Shown: positions 1 to 9,671, counted from the first letter of the stretch. The stretch: DNA of 64,000 nucleotides from Crocinitomicaceae bacterium (GCA_024643365.1 JAHENC010000001.1:62001-126000), one strand, 5' to 3'. Notes: generated by a model from the sequence alone, not told the origin. Made by a program: numbers and translations.

Positions 1-602
1 TAGACATTGTAGGTGACTTAGCCTTAGTTGGAAAACCGATTAAAGCACACATTTTAGCTGCACGTCCCGGACATTCTGGAAATGTTCGCTTTGCAAAAGT
101 GTTAAAAGAGCAGATTAAAAAACAACAAAGTCAAGGACGCCATTTCGATTTAACAAAAGATCCGGTTTACGACATCAATGATATTGAACGTATTTTACCT
201 CATCGATATCCGTTTTTGATGGTCGATAAGATCATTGAAATACAGGAAAACTCGATCTTAGGTGTGAAAAATATCACGATGAACGAACCTCAATTCACTG
301 GTCACTTCCCTGGGAACCCAGTTTTTCCCGGAGTTTTGCAAATCGAGGCAATGGCGCAAGTTGGCGGTATTTTCGCTTTAACGAAAGTCGAGGATCCACA
401 CCTGTATTCTACGTATTTCATGAAAATCGACAATGTGCGATTTAAACAAAAAGTAATGCCCGGAGATACTGTTGTGTTTGAATTGGTATTGACTTCCCCG
501 ATCCGACGTGGATTAGTGGAAATGAGTGGAAAAGCATTTGTAAATGGAAAAGTTGTTTCTGAAGCAAGTATGCTTGCACAAATTATTAAAGACAAAGAAT
601 AA
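1..602 (+). CDS. lpxC/fabZ: Bifunctional LpxC/FabZ, C-terminal part (cut by left edge)
   Basis: The reading frame is open from base 3, so the true start lies outside the window. The first 30 or so residues are the end of an LpxC deacetylase (UDP-3-O-acyl-N-acetylglucosamine deacetylase, lipid A synthesis). The first visible Asp, in LDIVGDL, matches the third zinc ligand, and the His in GHSGN matches the catalytic His. After a linker comes a complete FabZ dehydratase: LPHRYPF carries the catalytic His (visible residue about 67) and GHFPGNP followed by PGVLQIEAMAQ carries the catalytic Glu. This fusion is the usual arrangement in Bacteroidota. A GTG at 99 is in frame but internal, so it is not a gene start. 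The stop codon directly abuts the lpxA ATG, indicating one operon. The call is secure; only the N-terminal part is missing. Confidence 0.96.
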   Translation, partial: DIVGDLALVGKPIKAHILAARPGHSGNVRFAKVLKEQIKKQQSQGRHFDLTKDPVYDINDIERILPHRYPFLMVDKIIEIQENSILGVKNITMNEPQFTGHFPGNPVFPGVLQIEAMAQVGGIFALTKVEDPHLYSTYFMKIDNVRFKQKVMPGDTVVFELVLTSPIRRGLVEMSGKAFVNGKVVSEASMLAQIIKDKE

Positions 603-1379
603 ATGATTTCATCTTTAGCTTCGGTTTCGAAAGATGCCCAGATTGGACAAAACGTCCGAATAGATCCATTCGCTGTCATTCACGAGGACGTGATCATTGG
701 AAATGGAACGAGAATTCATTCGAATGTTGCTTTGTATCCCGGTACGCGAATTGGTGAGGATTGTGAAGTTTTCCCCGGAGCAGTTGTCGGTGTTATCCCA
801 CAGGATTTAAAATTCGACAATGAATACACAACCGTTGAAATTGGTAACAACACAAAAATTCGTGAATGCGTAACCATTCACCGTGGCACAAGTGATAAAA
901 TGAAAACCTCCGTTGGGGACAATTGTCTTTTGATGACCTACGTACACATTGCACATGATTGTCAAATTGGAAACAACGTTATTTTAGCGAGTTACACCGG
1001 ACTTTCTGGACATGTCATTATCGATGATTTTGCCATTCTTGAAGGAAAAGTAGCTGCACAACAATTTGCACACATTGGAAAACACGCTTTTATTGGTGGA
1101 GCATCACTCATTCGTAAAGATGTTCCTCCTTACATCAAAGCTGCTCGAGAACCACTAACTTTTGCAGGTGTAAATTCGGTAGGATTGAGAAGAAGAGGGT
1201 ATTCTGATGAGCAAGTACGCGAAATCGAAGATATCTACCGCACGATTTATGTGCAAAACAGTAACTTATCCAAAGGCATCGATGCGGTGCTCCAAACTAT
1301 GGATAAAACACCTTTACGAGATGAAATCGTTGGATTTATACAAGCTTCTGATAAAGGCGTAATTCGAGGAATGATCTAA
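603..1379 (+). CDS. lpxA: UDP-N-acetylglucosamine acyltransferase LpxA
   Basis: First enzyme of lipid A synthesis; it transfers a 3-hydroxyacyl chain from ACP to UDP-GlcNAc in the cytoplasm. The 258-residue length is normal for the family. The N-terminal two thirds are hexapeptide repeats (for example IGNGTRI, IGEDCEV, IGNNTKI) forming a left-handed beta-helix. The HIAHDC motif at about 115-120 contains the catalytic His (H118, equivalent to E. coli H125). The ATG follows the fabZ stop with no gap, which fits translational coupling in an lpxC/fabZ-lpxA unit that places LpxC and LpxA together. No oddities seen. Confidence 0.97.
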   Translation: MISSLASVSKDAQIGQNVRIDPFAVIHEDVIIGNGTRIHSNVALYPGTRIGEDCEVFPGAVVGVIPQDLKFDNEYTTVEIGNNTKIRECVTIHRGTSDKMKTSVGDNCLLMTYVHIAHDCQIGNNVILASYTGLSGHVIIDDFAILEGKVAAQQFAHIGKHAFIGGASLIRKDVPPYIKAAREPLTFAGVNSVGLRRRGYSDEQVREIEDIYRTIYVQNSNLSKGIDAVLQTMDKTPLRDEIVGFIQASDKGVIRGMI

Positions 1380-1380
1380 G

Positions 1381-2808
1381 ATGAAAAGAGGAGATGAAAT
1401 TTCCGTTGAAATTACGGACTATGCTTTTGGTGGAAGAGGGATTGCGAAGTTAGAAACAGAACATGGTCAATTTGTTGTTTTCGTGGATAACACCTTCCCT
1501 GGTCAAACCGTACGTGTTCGCATTGAAACGAAGCGAAAAAACTACGCAGAAGCGAAATTAATCGAAGTAGAAAAACGATCGGAATTTGAGACTGAACAAC
1601 GCTTTCAAGAAATATCCGGCGGACCCTACATCCATGTTCCAGTAGAAAAACAAGAAGAAGTTAAACGCGAATCTACACTGACGACGTTTGAACGTCTCAG
1701 TGGAATCAAAGAAGTACGCGAACGTTTCGACTCTTTTATTTCTTCACCGAAACATTATTTCTATAGAAATAAAATGGAATACAGTTTCTCCTGTATTGAA
1801 CATGATTTAGAAACGAATCAAGAGTTAGACGATGCATTCGCTTTAGGATTTAAACGAAGAGGAACCTGGTGGAAAGTAGAAAGCTTAAATAAGGCTTCTG
1901 GTATGTTTGATGAAGAATGGGAAACCAAACTTCGTGAAATTCGATTATACTTAAAAGCTACGAATCTTCCCGCTTGGCATCCACCAAAAAAAGTTGGATT
2001 CTTTCGCCATATTGTTGTCAGAAAATCCTTTCACACGAATCAAATCCTACTGAATTTAGTGACTTCTTCGGATGTTGATAAGCAATTTGATGCGACTAAA
2101 TTTGGAGAATTTCTACAAAATTTACTTCCTGGTAGAATTGCTGGATTATGGCATACCGAAAATGACAATGTTGCGGACCGTGCAAAGATTGAAAACGGGA
2201 CATCTAAACTGATTTTTGGACAAGAAGTGATTGAGGAAGTTCTTTCCGGTTTGACCTTTCAAATCTCGATGGAAAGTTTCTTTCAAACAAATCCATCTTG
2301 CGCAGAATTACTCTACGCAAAAGCACTTGATTACGTTTTTGAGGAAGAAATTCCAGCTGAAAAAGTCGTTATGGATTTATTTTGTGGAACAGGGACAATT
2401 GGACAACTATTAGCGAAACGAAATCCAAACGTTAAAATCGTTGGTGTCGACATCATTGAGAAAGCGATTGAAGATGCTCGTGAAAACGCGAAAAAAAATG
2501 GGATTCACAGCATCGATTTCTACGCTGCGGATGTAGGTAAATTCCTTAAAGAATATCCACATTATCAAGGAAATATCTCCTGTATTGTCTTGGACCCCCC
2601 AAGAGCCGGTATTGCTCCTAAGACACTTCAGAAAGTCATTGATTTAGGCGCTCAACACATTGTGTATATTTCGTGTAATCCATCCACACAAGCGAGGGAT
2701 GCAAACACCTTGAATGAAGCGGGATATGTACTAGAGAAATATGCATTAGCTGATCAATTTCCACATACAGGCCACATCGAATCCATTGCTAAATTCGTTC
2801 GAAAATGA
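1381..2808 (+). CDS. rlmD: RlmD/TrmA-family 23S rRNA uracil-C5 methyltransferase without Fe-S cysteines
   Basis: Class I SAM-dependent RNA m5U methyltransferase, 475 residues. Residues 1-62 form a TRAM RNA-binding domain (GGRGIAK). The C-terminal half carries the SAM motif LFCGTGTIGQ, then DPPRAG, then YISCNP with the catalytic Cys at about 432, and HTGHIES with the general base Glu at about 467. In E. coli RlmD four Cys hold a [4Fe-4S] cluster. Here the equivalent stretch (residues 74-83, QEISGGPY in place of C-x5-CGGC) has no Cys, and there is none at all before about residue 138. The catalytic core is intact, so the enzyme is probably active without the cluster. The exact target (U1939, U747 or both) cannot be told from sequence. 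One base separates it from lpxA, and its stop overlaps the cinA start as ATGA. Confidence 0.85.
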   Translation: MKRGDEISVEITDYAFGGRGIAKLETEHGQFVVFVDNTFPGQTVRVRIETKRKNYAEAKLIEVEKRSEFETEQRFQEISGGPYIHVPVEKQEEVKRESTLTTFERLSGIKEVRERFDSFISSPKHYFYRNKMEYSFSCIEHDLETNQELDDAFALGFKRRGTWWKVESLNKASGMFDEEWETKLREIRLYLKATNLPAWHPPKKVGFFRHIVVRKSFHTNQILLNLVTSSDVDKQFDATKFGEFLQNLLPGRIAGLWHTENDNVADRAKIENGTSKLIFGQEVIEEVLSGLTFQISMESFFQTNPSCAELLYAKALDYVFEEEIPAEKVVMDLFCGTGTIGQLLAKRNPNVKIVGVDIIEKAIEDARENAKKNGIHSIDFYAADVGKFLKEYPHYQGNISCIVLDPPRAGIAPKTLQKVIDLGAQHIVYISCNPSTQARDANTLNEAGYVLEKYALADQFPHTGHIESIAKFVRK

Positions 2809-4043
2809 ACATTGAAATACTAGCCATCGGCGATGAATTGTTGATTGGTCAAACGATCAATACAAACGCTTCGTGGCTAGGACAAGAATTATCAAAAATT
2901 GGTGCTCGTGTAACGCGTTCACTAGTTGTTGCCGATGATAAGAACCGCATTTTAGAGGCGATCGATCAATGTTATCCAGAGACAAATTGTGTAATTATTA
3001 CCGGCGGACTAGGTCCAACGAAGGATGACATCACTAAACACACGTTGTGTGAATATTTTGGAACAACACTAGAAATACATCAACCAACATTAGCGAAAAT
3101 TGAAGCATATTTCGCCTCACGAAATCGTCCAATGTTGGAATCGAATATTCAACAAGCAGCCTTACCTATCGATTGTGAAATATTGACAAACAACTATGGT
3201 ACAGCCGCAGGAATGATGTTTGAGAAAAATGGACGCTATTGTGTTTCCTTACCAGGTGTTCCCTACGAGATGAAAGGCATCGTCATGGAAGAATTAATTC
3301 CTCGATTAATGCAACGCTTCCAACTAAAAGCAATGTATCATTACACAGCGCTAACCCAAGGAATTGGTGAATCTTTTCTTGCTGAACAGATTTGCGATTG
3401 GGAAGACCGAATTCGAGAAAGGGGATTTGGTTTAGCCTATCTACCTTCTCCAGGACTTGTCAAATTGCGCATAACCTCCTACGAAGGAAAAGTAGATCAA
3501 GCTGAAATCATGGAGTTTTTCCAGGAATTAGCAAATCGCCTTCCACAAGCAGTTTTTGGTTATGAAAATGACACCTTGCCCGATGTGATTGGATCATTAC
3601 TGAAAACCAAAGGTAAAACAATTGGTACAGTGGAAAGCCTTACAAGCGGACTCCTAGCTCAGCAAATAACGAGTATTTCTGGAGCGTCCGATTATTTTAT
3701 GGGCTCACTTCTCACCTACTCCAACGATTTGAAACATCGTCTTTGTGATGTTTCTGTGAATGCAATACTTACCGATGGCGCCGTGAGTGAAAAAGTTGCT
3801 ATCGAAATGGCTGAAAATGGCGCAAAAAAATTAGGCGTGGATGTATGTATTTCCACCACAGGAATTGCTGGTCCATCAGGTGGCTCGATTGATAAACCAG
3901 TTGGTTTGGTTTGGATTGGATTGTGTATTTCCGGGAAAACGATTGCGCGCAAATTTCAATTCGGTGACAACCGTGAAAGAAACATTCAAATGACCGTTTT
4001 AAGTGCTTTAAATTGGCTGCGGTTTGAATTGAACCAAAGATAA
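2805..4043 (+). CDS. cinA: CinA-family protein (nicotinamide-nucleotide amidase)
   Basis: 412 residues with the usual two parts. The N-terminal molybdopterin-binding-like domain (about 1-170) has the ITGGLGPTKDD motif, associated in CinA proteins with ADP-ribose pyrophosphatase activity. The C-terminal CinA amidase domain (about 255-412) has TVESLTSGLLA, YSNDLK and TTGIAGPSGG. Family function is pyridine-nucleotide salvage: deamidation of NMN to nicotinate mononucleotide. The ESLTSGLL motif differs from the more usual ESCTGGLL; the key Ser/Thr pattern is kept. The start overlaps the rlmD stop by four bases. It is the last gene of the lpxC/fabZ run; no clear terminator hairpin follows. Confidence 0.92.
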   Translation: MNIEILAIGDELLIGQTINTNASWLGQELSKIGARVTRSLVVADDKNRILEAIDQCYPETNCVIITGGLGPTKDDITKHTLCEYFGTTLEIHQPTLAKIEAYFASRNRPMLESNIQQAALPIDCEILTNNYGTAAGMMFEKNGRYCVSLPGVPYEMKGIVMEELIPRLMQRFQLKAMYHYTALTQGIGESFLAEQICDWEDRIRERGFGLAYLPSPGLVKLRITSYEGKVDQAEIMEFFQELANRLPQAVFGYENDTLPDVIGSLLKTKGKTIGTVESLTSGLLAQQITSISGASDYFMGSLLTYSNDLKHRLCDVSVNAILTDGAVSEKVAIEMAENGAKKLGVDVCISTTGIAGPSGGSIDKPVGLVWIGLCISGKTIARKFQFGDNRERNIQMTVLSALNWLRFELNQR

Positions 4044-4253
4044 GCACTACTATCAAATAAGAAAACTCCTTAAAATCGAAGTTATTTCTTGCATAAAAAA
4101 GAACTAATTTTTAGATAACTTTAGTGAGTTTAATTTACGTACCTTCTTGTATAAATCTCCATGTCAAATGAAACATGTACGATTTGAAGAACATCGGTAA
4201 TTAGAACTTAAAAAGCACCAAAAATAACACGTAGAATTGCTTAACTTTGCCTT
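4044..4253. other. Intergenic region between cinA and queE
   Basis: About 210 bases of AT-rich sequence without a convincing ORF, hairpin terminator or riboswitch. The only clear signal is the promoter box right before queE (4242-4249). Confidence 0.6.
4242..4249 (+). promoter_or_regulatory. Promoter -7 box of queE, four bases before ATG
   Basis: TAACTTTG is a perfect match to the Bacteroidota -7 consensus TAnnTTTG. Only CCTT separates it from the queE ATG, so transcription would begin at or within a base or two of the start codon (leaderless). No TTG is seen at the expected -33 position. Confidence 0.7.
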
Positions 4254-4877
4254 ATGTCAAACCATCGATCTACTTCAAACACTCAGCTACCAATTATGGA
4301 ACATTTCTTCACTATACAAGGTGAAGGTTTTCATACTGGACGAGCAGCCTATTTCATTCGTACAGCAGGGTGTGATGTTGGTTGTGTGTGGTGTGACGTA
4401 AAAGAAAGCTGGACAAGTACTCCTGATCAGTTGATGACATTGGATGCCATTTTAGCTGAAGTATTATCTGTTAATGCTCGATTTGTTGTGATCACAGGCG
4501 GTGAACCAACAATGCATTCATTGTTGGAATTAGTGAATTGTTTGCACGAACATAACATTGAAGTTGCCATTGAAACGGCAGGTGTTCACAACCTTGATGC
4601 ACCCATCGATTGGTATTGTTTTTCTCCGAAGAAATTCATGAAACCAATTGAGGAAGCATACGAAAAAGCCAAAGAATTAAAGGTGGTTATTAATCATGTC
4701 TCTGATTTTACTTGGGCAGAAGAACACGCAGAAAAAGTATCTTCCTCTTGTCATTTATACTTGCAACCAGAATGGGAAAAACAGGAAAAATTACTCCCAC
4801 TCATTATCGATTATGTGAAAGGTAACCAAAAATGGAAGATTTCGTTACAAACTCATAAATTCATGAACATTCCTTAA
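4254..4877 (+). CDS. queE: 7-carboxy-7-deazaguanine synthase QueE (radical SAM)
   Basis: 207-residue radical SAM enzyme converting 6-carboxytetrahydropterin to 7-carboxy-7-deazaguanine in queuosine precursor synthesis. Cys40, Cys44 and Cys47 (AGCDVGCVWCD) are the cluster ligands. FFTIQGEGFHTGR near the N-terminus and ITGGEPTMH at about 80-90 are typical QueE motifs. The ATG lies four bases after a -7 box. No other queuosine gene is in the window. The stop abuts the next ATG, so it heads the queE-PorE-like-ubiA-maf run. Confidence 0.92.
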   Translation: MSNHRSTSNTQLPIMEHFFTIQGEGFHTGRAAYFIRTAGCDVGCVWCDVKESWTSTPDQLMTLDAILAEVLSVNARFVVITGGEPTMHSLLELVNCLHEHNIEVAIETAGVHNLDAPIDWYCFSPKKFMKPIEEAYEKAKELKVVINHVSDFTWAEEHAEKVSSSCHLYLQPEWEKQEKLLPLIIDYVKGNQKWKISLQTHKFMNIP

Positions 4878-6893
4878 ATGAGAAACGCGCTACTATTACC
4901 TATCTTTATCCTATTCTTTTACGGTTGTTCAACAGCGCAATTTCCTTATTCAAGCTCCAATAAAAAGGCGATTCATTATTTTGAATTGGCCGAGAAAGCA
5001 CCCAAGGAAGGAATGAATCCAATGACGGGTGCCTACGACTTTAAAAGTGGACTAGAACTCCTAGACAAATCCTTAGAAAAGGACTCTAATTTTTGGGAAG
5101 CACATTTGTTGAGTGCGGAATTCAATGAAATTCTACGAAATTACAAGCTAGCGATTTTTCACTACACACGTGCTTTGGAGATTGATCCAAACCACAGCAT
5201 AAGTGGATCCACCGTTTACCATTTAGCGACTTGCCAAATGGCTACGGCTGATTACAATGGGGCCATTATAAGTTGTTCGCGATATTTGAAAAATCCAAAT
5301 GCCAAAGAAGAGAATTTAGGAACCGTTCGTCGCATGCAAGACTGTGCAAACTTCGCCATTCAAGCCATGAAAAACCCAAAGCCCTTCGAACCAAAGAATA
5401 TTGGTCCATCGGTCAACACTAATTTCTCTGAATACTATCCAACCATTACCGTTGACGGAAATACCATGCTTTTCACCCGAAGACTTGTTGAATTCCAGGG
5501 CGAAAACAAACGAGAACAAGAAGATTTTTACATGACACATCAAATCGACAAAGTCTGGAGTAGATCTTATCCAATGCCTCGAAATGTCAACACACCCTAC
5601 AATGAAGGCGCTCCAAGCATTTCGCCAGATGGAAAGAAGTTGATCTTCGTGGCGTGTACAGATGAAAGTGGCGTAGATTATGGCGCTAATCGTCAAGGAA
5701 AAGGAAGTTGTGACTTATTCGTTACCGAGCAAATTGGTAAATTGTGGAGTAACCCAGTGAATCTACCGGGAAAAGTGAATTCCACGCACTGGGAAACACA
5801 ACCCTCTCTTTCTGCGGATGGAAAAACGCTTTACTTCATTCGAGGATTGCGAAGTAGAGATGGTAAAAAAGACTCTGATATTTATGTTTCGCGTCTCTTA
5901 AATGATGGAACCTGGAGTATTGCAGAACCATTACCTCCACATATTAATTCGAATCAAAACGAAGAATCTGTACTCATCCATCCCGATGGGAAAACCTTGT
6001 ATTTTGCATCGAGAGGACATGTGGGCATGGGAGGTTCTGACCTTTATGTTTCCCGAATGGATGTAAAAGGAAATTGGGGACTCCCACAGAATTTAGGGTA
6101 TCCAATTAACACACTCTCAGATGAAAATTCGCTGATGGTTTCCCCAGAAGGCGACATTGCCTATTTTGCATCTGATCGTCCCGGAGGATATGGTCTGATG
6201 GACATCTATTATTTCGAATTACCGAAAGAAGATCAACCAATCAGAACGCTTTATTTCGATGGATTCGTATTTGATGCAAAAACGAAAAAGTCACTAGGAG
6301 CTAGCTTCCAATTGACCAATCTATCCACAGGTCAAGTTGTGATACAATCGAAAGCAGATGCCGCAGATGGAACGTTTATGGTGCCATTGCCGATTAATAC
6401 GGATTATGCTATCGAAGTTAATTATCCCGGTTACCTACCCTATTCCTTGAATTTCAATATGACCTTGAAGGAAAACGAACAAAGTTACCACCTTCAAATC
6501 CCGTTGAATCCAGAAAATTCCTCCACGGAAAATGTTCTTACGAATGTTTTCTTTGATTTAAATCAAGCCAAATTGCGCCCAGAATCCATTGTGGAATTAA
6601 CTTCCTTTGCAAATTACCTGAAAGCACATCCAAACTTAAAAATTGAAATTGGTGGACACACCGATTCACGTGGTAATGCACAAGATAATTTACTCTTATC
6701 GACCAATCGTGCGAAAGCGGTGAAAGATTTCCTTACAAGTAAAGGAATCCCCGAAACTCAGTTGAGCTACAAAGGATACGGCTCAACGACTCCGATCATG
6801 TCGGATGCAGCAATTAACGCCATTAGTGATGTGAACGAAAAAGAAAAAGCCCATCAAAAAAATCGTCGAACGACATACACCTTGAAACCATGA
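4878..6893 (+). CDS. PorE-like OmpA-family lipoprotein (TPR, PD40 propeller, CRD, OmpA)
   Basis: 671 residues. The N-terminus is a lipoprotein signal with lipobox-like FFYGC (Cys at about 17). Domains in order: TPR-like helices about 30-165, WD40/PD40 beta-propeller repeats about 170-410 (repeated ISPDGKKL, LSADGKTLYF, IHPDGKTLYF, SPEGDIAYF), a carboxypeptidase-regulatory-like beta domain about 412-500, and an OmpA C-terminal peptidoglycan-binding domain about 540-671 (GGHTDSRGNAQDN). This is the architecture of PorE, the lipoprotein that links the type IX secretion system to peptidoglycan in Porphyromonas. Many Bacteroidota carry several paralogues of this architecture, so a strict PorE assignment is inference. 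T9SS cargo elsewhere in the window agrees with a functional system. It overlaps the next start as ATGA. Confidence 0.85.
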   Translation: MRNALLLPIFILFFYGCSTAQFPYSSSNKKAIHYFELAEKAPKEGMNPMTGAYDFKSGLELLDKSLEKDSNFWEAHLLSAEFNEILRNYKLAIFHYTRALEIDPNHSISGSTVYHLATCQMATADYNGAIISCSRYLKNPNAKEENLGTVRRMQDCANFAIQAMKNPKPFEPKNIGPSVNTNFSEYYPTITVDGNTMLFTRRLVEFQGENKREQEDFYMTHQIDKVWSRSYPMPRNVNTPYNEGAPSISPDGKKLIFVACTDESGVDYGANRQGKGSCDLFVTEQIGKLWSNPVNLPGKVNSTHWETQPSLSADGKTLYFIRGLRSRDGKKDSDIYVSRLLNDGTWSIAEPLPPHINSNQNEESVLIHPDGKTLYFASRGHVGMGGSDLYVSRMDVKGNWGLPQNLGYPINTLSDENSLMVSPEGDIAYFASDRPGGYGLMDIYYFELPKEDQPIRTLYFDGFVFDAKTKKSLGASFQLTNLSTGQVVIQSKADAADGTFMVPLPINTDYAIEVNYPGYLPYSLNFNMTLKENEQSYHLQIPLNPENSSTENVLTNVFFDLNQAKLRPESIVELTSFANYLKAHPNLKIEIGGHTDSRGNAQDNLLLSTNRAKAVKDFLTSKGIPETQLSYKGYGSTTPIMSDAAINAISDVNEKEKAHQKNRRTTYTLKP

Positions 6894-7819
6894 AGTACTT
6901 TTTAAAACTTATTCGAGCGAAAAACCTCCTCATTATTGTGATGACCATGATTGGGGTAGCGTTTTACCTCATGAAAAGCAATAGTTATCAAAAAGTAGAT
7001 TTTCATTATTTAGATTACTTCCTACTCATCTTTTCAACGATGATCATTGCCGCAGCCGGAAATGTAATCAACGATTACTTCGATGTAAAAGCCGATCGAA
7101 TCAATAAACCCGAGAAAGTAATTATCTCTAAATTCATGAAGTCGAGATGGGCCATTTTGTGGCATTGGAGTTTAAATCTTATTGCATTTTTAATTGCTGT
7201 GTATTTATCGGTTAAATACGCCACATTGATCTTTGTTTTCGTTCACTTACTTTCCATTAATTTACTTTGGTTCTACAGTGTTCAATTGAAACGTAAACTC
7301 ATCATAAGCAACCTAATTATTGCTTTTTTAACTGCACTTGTTCCATTACTTTCTGTATGGTTCTTCAAAGTTCTGAACGAAAGCTCCATTCCTTTTTCTC
7401 CCTACCGAGAGGAGACCTGGTCTACTTTCCTCGATTATTCCTTCATTTATTTCCTCGCTATTTGTGCATTCATTCAAAATTTTGCCCGTGAAATCAATAA
7501 AGACATTCACGACATTCAAGGAGATTTAGTCGCTCGTGTTGAATCTTTACCAATGAAAATTGGAAAGGAGAAAGCGGCATATTTGACAATTATATTGATA
7601 CAAATTCCATTGATTCTTTTCATCTTCGGATATTACCTGTTCGACTGGTTTCAGGTCAACAAGGTGACAATGATTCTCTTATTGCTGTCCGGAGCGGTGA
7701 ATTTCACGAGTGCATTGTTGTATATCATCGAGAAGGAATCTACATTAACTTGGATAAATCACCTTATGAAATGGTCTATGTTCTTTGGATTAATCTGTTT
7801 ATTCTCCAATAGTTTATGA
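6890..7819 (+). CDS. UbiA-family prenyltransferase
   Basis: 309 residues, about eight or nine hydrophobic segments, inner membrane. The first Asp-rich motif is NDYFDVKADR (61-70) and the second is in the region REINKDIHDIQGD (about 203-215); both bind Mg-prenyl diphosphate in the UbiA superfamily. In Bacteroidota close relatives are usually annotated as geranylgeranylglycerol-phosphate geranylgeranyltransferase, but quinone prenylation is also possible; the sequence does not decide. Overlaps its upstream neighbour and maf by four bases each. Confidence 0.85.
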   Translation: MKYFLKLIRAKNLLIIVMTMIGVAFYLMKSNSYQKVDFHYLDYFLLIFSTMIIAAAGNVINDYFDVKADRINKPEKVIISKFMKSRWAILWHWSLNLIAFLIAVYLSVKYATLIFVFVHLLSINLLWFYSVQLKRKLIISNLIIAFLTALVPLLSVWFFKVLNESSIPFSPYREETWSTFLDYSFIYFLAICAFIQNFAREINKDIHDIQGDLVARVESLPMKIGKEKAAYLTIILIQIPLILFIFGYYLFDWFQVNKVTMILLLLSGAVNFTSALLYIIEKESTLTWINHLMKWSMFFGLICLFSNSL

Positions 7820-8379
7820 AAATTGTTTTAGGTTCTGCCTCTCCAAGGCGAAGTGAGTTATTGCGTCAAATGGGATTTGAATTCCGAATTTTAAAAGCCG
7901 ATTGTTCTGAGGAATTTGACGAGTCAGAGACTCCTGAACAAATTGTTCTTTCCATTGCACAGCAGAAAGCCAATGCTCTTCAAAACGACTTGGATTCAAA
8001 TGAACTATTGATTTGCGCGGACACAATCGTCTATTTAGCGAATGAGGTGATCGGAAAACCGACAGATGAAAAAGATGCCATTCGATTATTAAATAAACTA
8101 TCTGGAAAGAAGCACGATGTCTACACAGGGGTAGTCCTCTCTTTGAATGGGATTTCAACTTCCTTTTCCGTTAAAACCTCCGTTCATTTTCGCACTTTAA
8201 CTTCTAGTGAAATAGCTCACTATGTAACGAACTATAAACCATTTGACAAAGCTGGCTCATACGGAATTCAAGATTGGATTGGATTCATAGGTGTGGAAAA
8301 AATTGAAGGTTCGTATACCAATGTGATGGGACTTCCAACCCAAGAACTTTACCTTGCTTTACAAGAACTCAAAGCATAA
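7816..8379 (+). CDS. maf: Maf-family nucleotide pyrophosphatase
   Basis: 187 residues, normal for the family. The N-terminal SASPRRSELL motif binds phosphate, CADTIV carries the catalytic acidic residue, and KAGSYGIQ is the conserved C-terminal motif. Maf/YhdE enzymes hydrolyse dTTP/UTP or modified nucleotides to monophosphates to sanitise the nucleotide pool. The start overlaps the prenyltransferase stop (ATGA). A hairpin terminator follows the stop directly. Confidence 0.95.
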   Translation: MKIVLGSASPRRSELLRQMGFEFRILKADCSEEFDESETPEQIVLSIAQQKANALQNDLDSNELLICADTIVYLANEVIGKPTDEKDAIRLLNKLSGKKHDVYTGVVLSLNGISTSFSVKTSVHFRTLTSSEIAHYVTNYKPFDKAGSYGIQDWIGFIGVEKIEGSYTNVMGLPTQELYLALQELKA

Positions 8380-8407
8380 AAAAAGCCATCTGACGATGGC
8401 TTTTTAT
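8380..8407. terminator. Bidirectional intrinsic terminator between maf and the OmpA gene
   Basis: Perfect stem AAAAAGCCATC / GATGGCTTTTT with loop TGAC. A runs on one side and T runs on the other allow termination of both converging transcripts. Confidence 0.9.
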
Positions 8408-8423
8408 TTATCTTAAGTATTTA

Positions 8424-9671
8424 TTACATTTTCACTCTAAACTCTACTCGACGACATTTTGCGTCTTTCACGTCTTGTTCATCATCCTCAACGATTTCAG
8501 AACTTGGTGAAGATGTTCCTTTGTACGTTTTGATGATTCGTTCTTCTGCAATTCCTTGAGCAACAAAGTACTTCACGGCAATCGCCACACGTTTTCTATC
8601 TAAATCAAGGTATTCTTCGTTTTCTTTACTTGCTTTCACTTCAAGTTCATCATTATTACCAGAGATTTCGATTTTCATTGCTGGATTTGCATTCATTTGC
8701 TCGATTACGAAGTTCATGTTTTCCTTCGCATTCTCCGTTAACGATGCTTTACCTTGACGGAAGTAAATTGAATGTGCCTCAATTTTCTTGTCCACAGTCA
8801 TTTTATCTGTTACCTCAGGAGCCTTGTCGTAAATCAAGGTAGAGAATGCATCTTCGATTTTCGGTGGACGCGCATTGAAACAAGCACATTCTGAAACATT
8901 ATCAACCAAACGGATAACTACGTTATCGATGTAGTAATAAGCATGAGCAATTGGATCAGCTTCACTTTCTTTCGGTTTTTTAACTGCTTCAAATCTTGTA
9001 GTCTCATTTCGGTCAAAATTACCAATAGTGATGTACTTCTCATCTCCTTTTGCAATGTATGTGTTACATACTTTCTCCCATCCAAAGAAACCGTTATGAA
9101 CCTTATTCATTTGTCCTTTTAAGACGTGATCTGTAGCAACATAAATCGCTCCCGGCTCTCCTGTTCCTGGATTTTCTTTAGAAAAGTAAGCTGCCATGTT
9201 GTTACATGCAAACTTCGAAGACTCACTTAAAGACAAAGAGTATTCCACACAATATGTTAATCCTTTTTTCAAGGTAACAGGTGAATCATTTTTCATCAAC
9301 TGAATCGTCACGTATGAACGCTCACCAGCTGTCTTACCAGGCTTATAGGCTACGATTCCAGCGTAAACCTCTCCACCATTTTCTGTTGTTGGATCTTCTT
9401 TACCATAAACATTCGTTGGAATAGCTACATCTCCTGATCCAGATTTGTGGAAAATATCTGCTTTCAATTCCGTTGGTGATGTCACTCCCTTCCCAACAAT
9501 ATCAATATTGTTTAGTTCCGTTACATCTTCACCTTTCACATTTTCAAAGGTCATGTTGAGAATTTCCTTCTCATTTGTTTTTTTACTTTTCTGAGCAAAG
9601 CTCGTTGAAACAGACATGATCGCCGCAAATGAAAGGGCAACACATCCAAAAGTTCTTTGATTAAATTTCAT
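8424..9671 (-). CDS. OmpA-family outer-membrane protein
   Basis: 415 residues with an N-terminal signal peptide (about 1-26, ending SFAQ). Residues 35-260 form a beta-rich domain of unknown type with several Cys (FACNN, KVCNTY, ECACF), resembling jelly-roll domains seen before OmpA domains in Bacteroidota. The C-terminal OmpA domain (about 295-415: [43 protein letters not shown]) binds peptidoglycan; the usual GHTD is changed to GNNDE, so binding may differ. Lys/Glu-rich linkers are abundant. The start overlaps the hemE 3' end by 11 bases, so it is probably the last gene of the purT-to-hemE run. Exact role unknown. Confidence 0.8.
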   Translation of the reverse strand: MKFNQRTFGCVALSFAAIMSVSTSFAQKSKKTNEKEILNMTFENVKGEDVTELNNIDIVGKGVTSPTELKADIFHKSGSGDVAIPTNVYGKEDPTTENGGEVYAGIVAYKPGKTAGERSYVTIQLMKNDSPVTLKKGLTYCVEYSLSLSESSKFACNNMAAYFSKENPGTGEPGAIYVATDHVLKGQMNKVHNGFFGWEKVCNTYIAKGDEKYITIGNFDRNETTRFEAVKKPKESEADPIAHAYYYIDNVVIRLVDNVSECACFNARPPKIEDAFSTLIYDKAPEVTDKMTVDKKIEAHSIYFRQGKASLTENAKENMNFVIEQMNANPAMKIEISGNNDELEVKASKENEEYLDLDRKRVAIAVKYFVAQGIAEERIIKTYKGTSSPSSEIVEDDEQDVKDAKCRRVEFRVKM

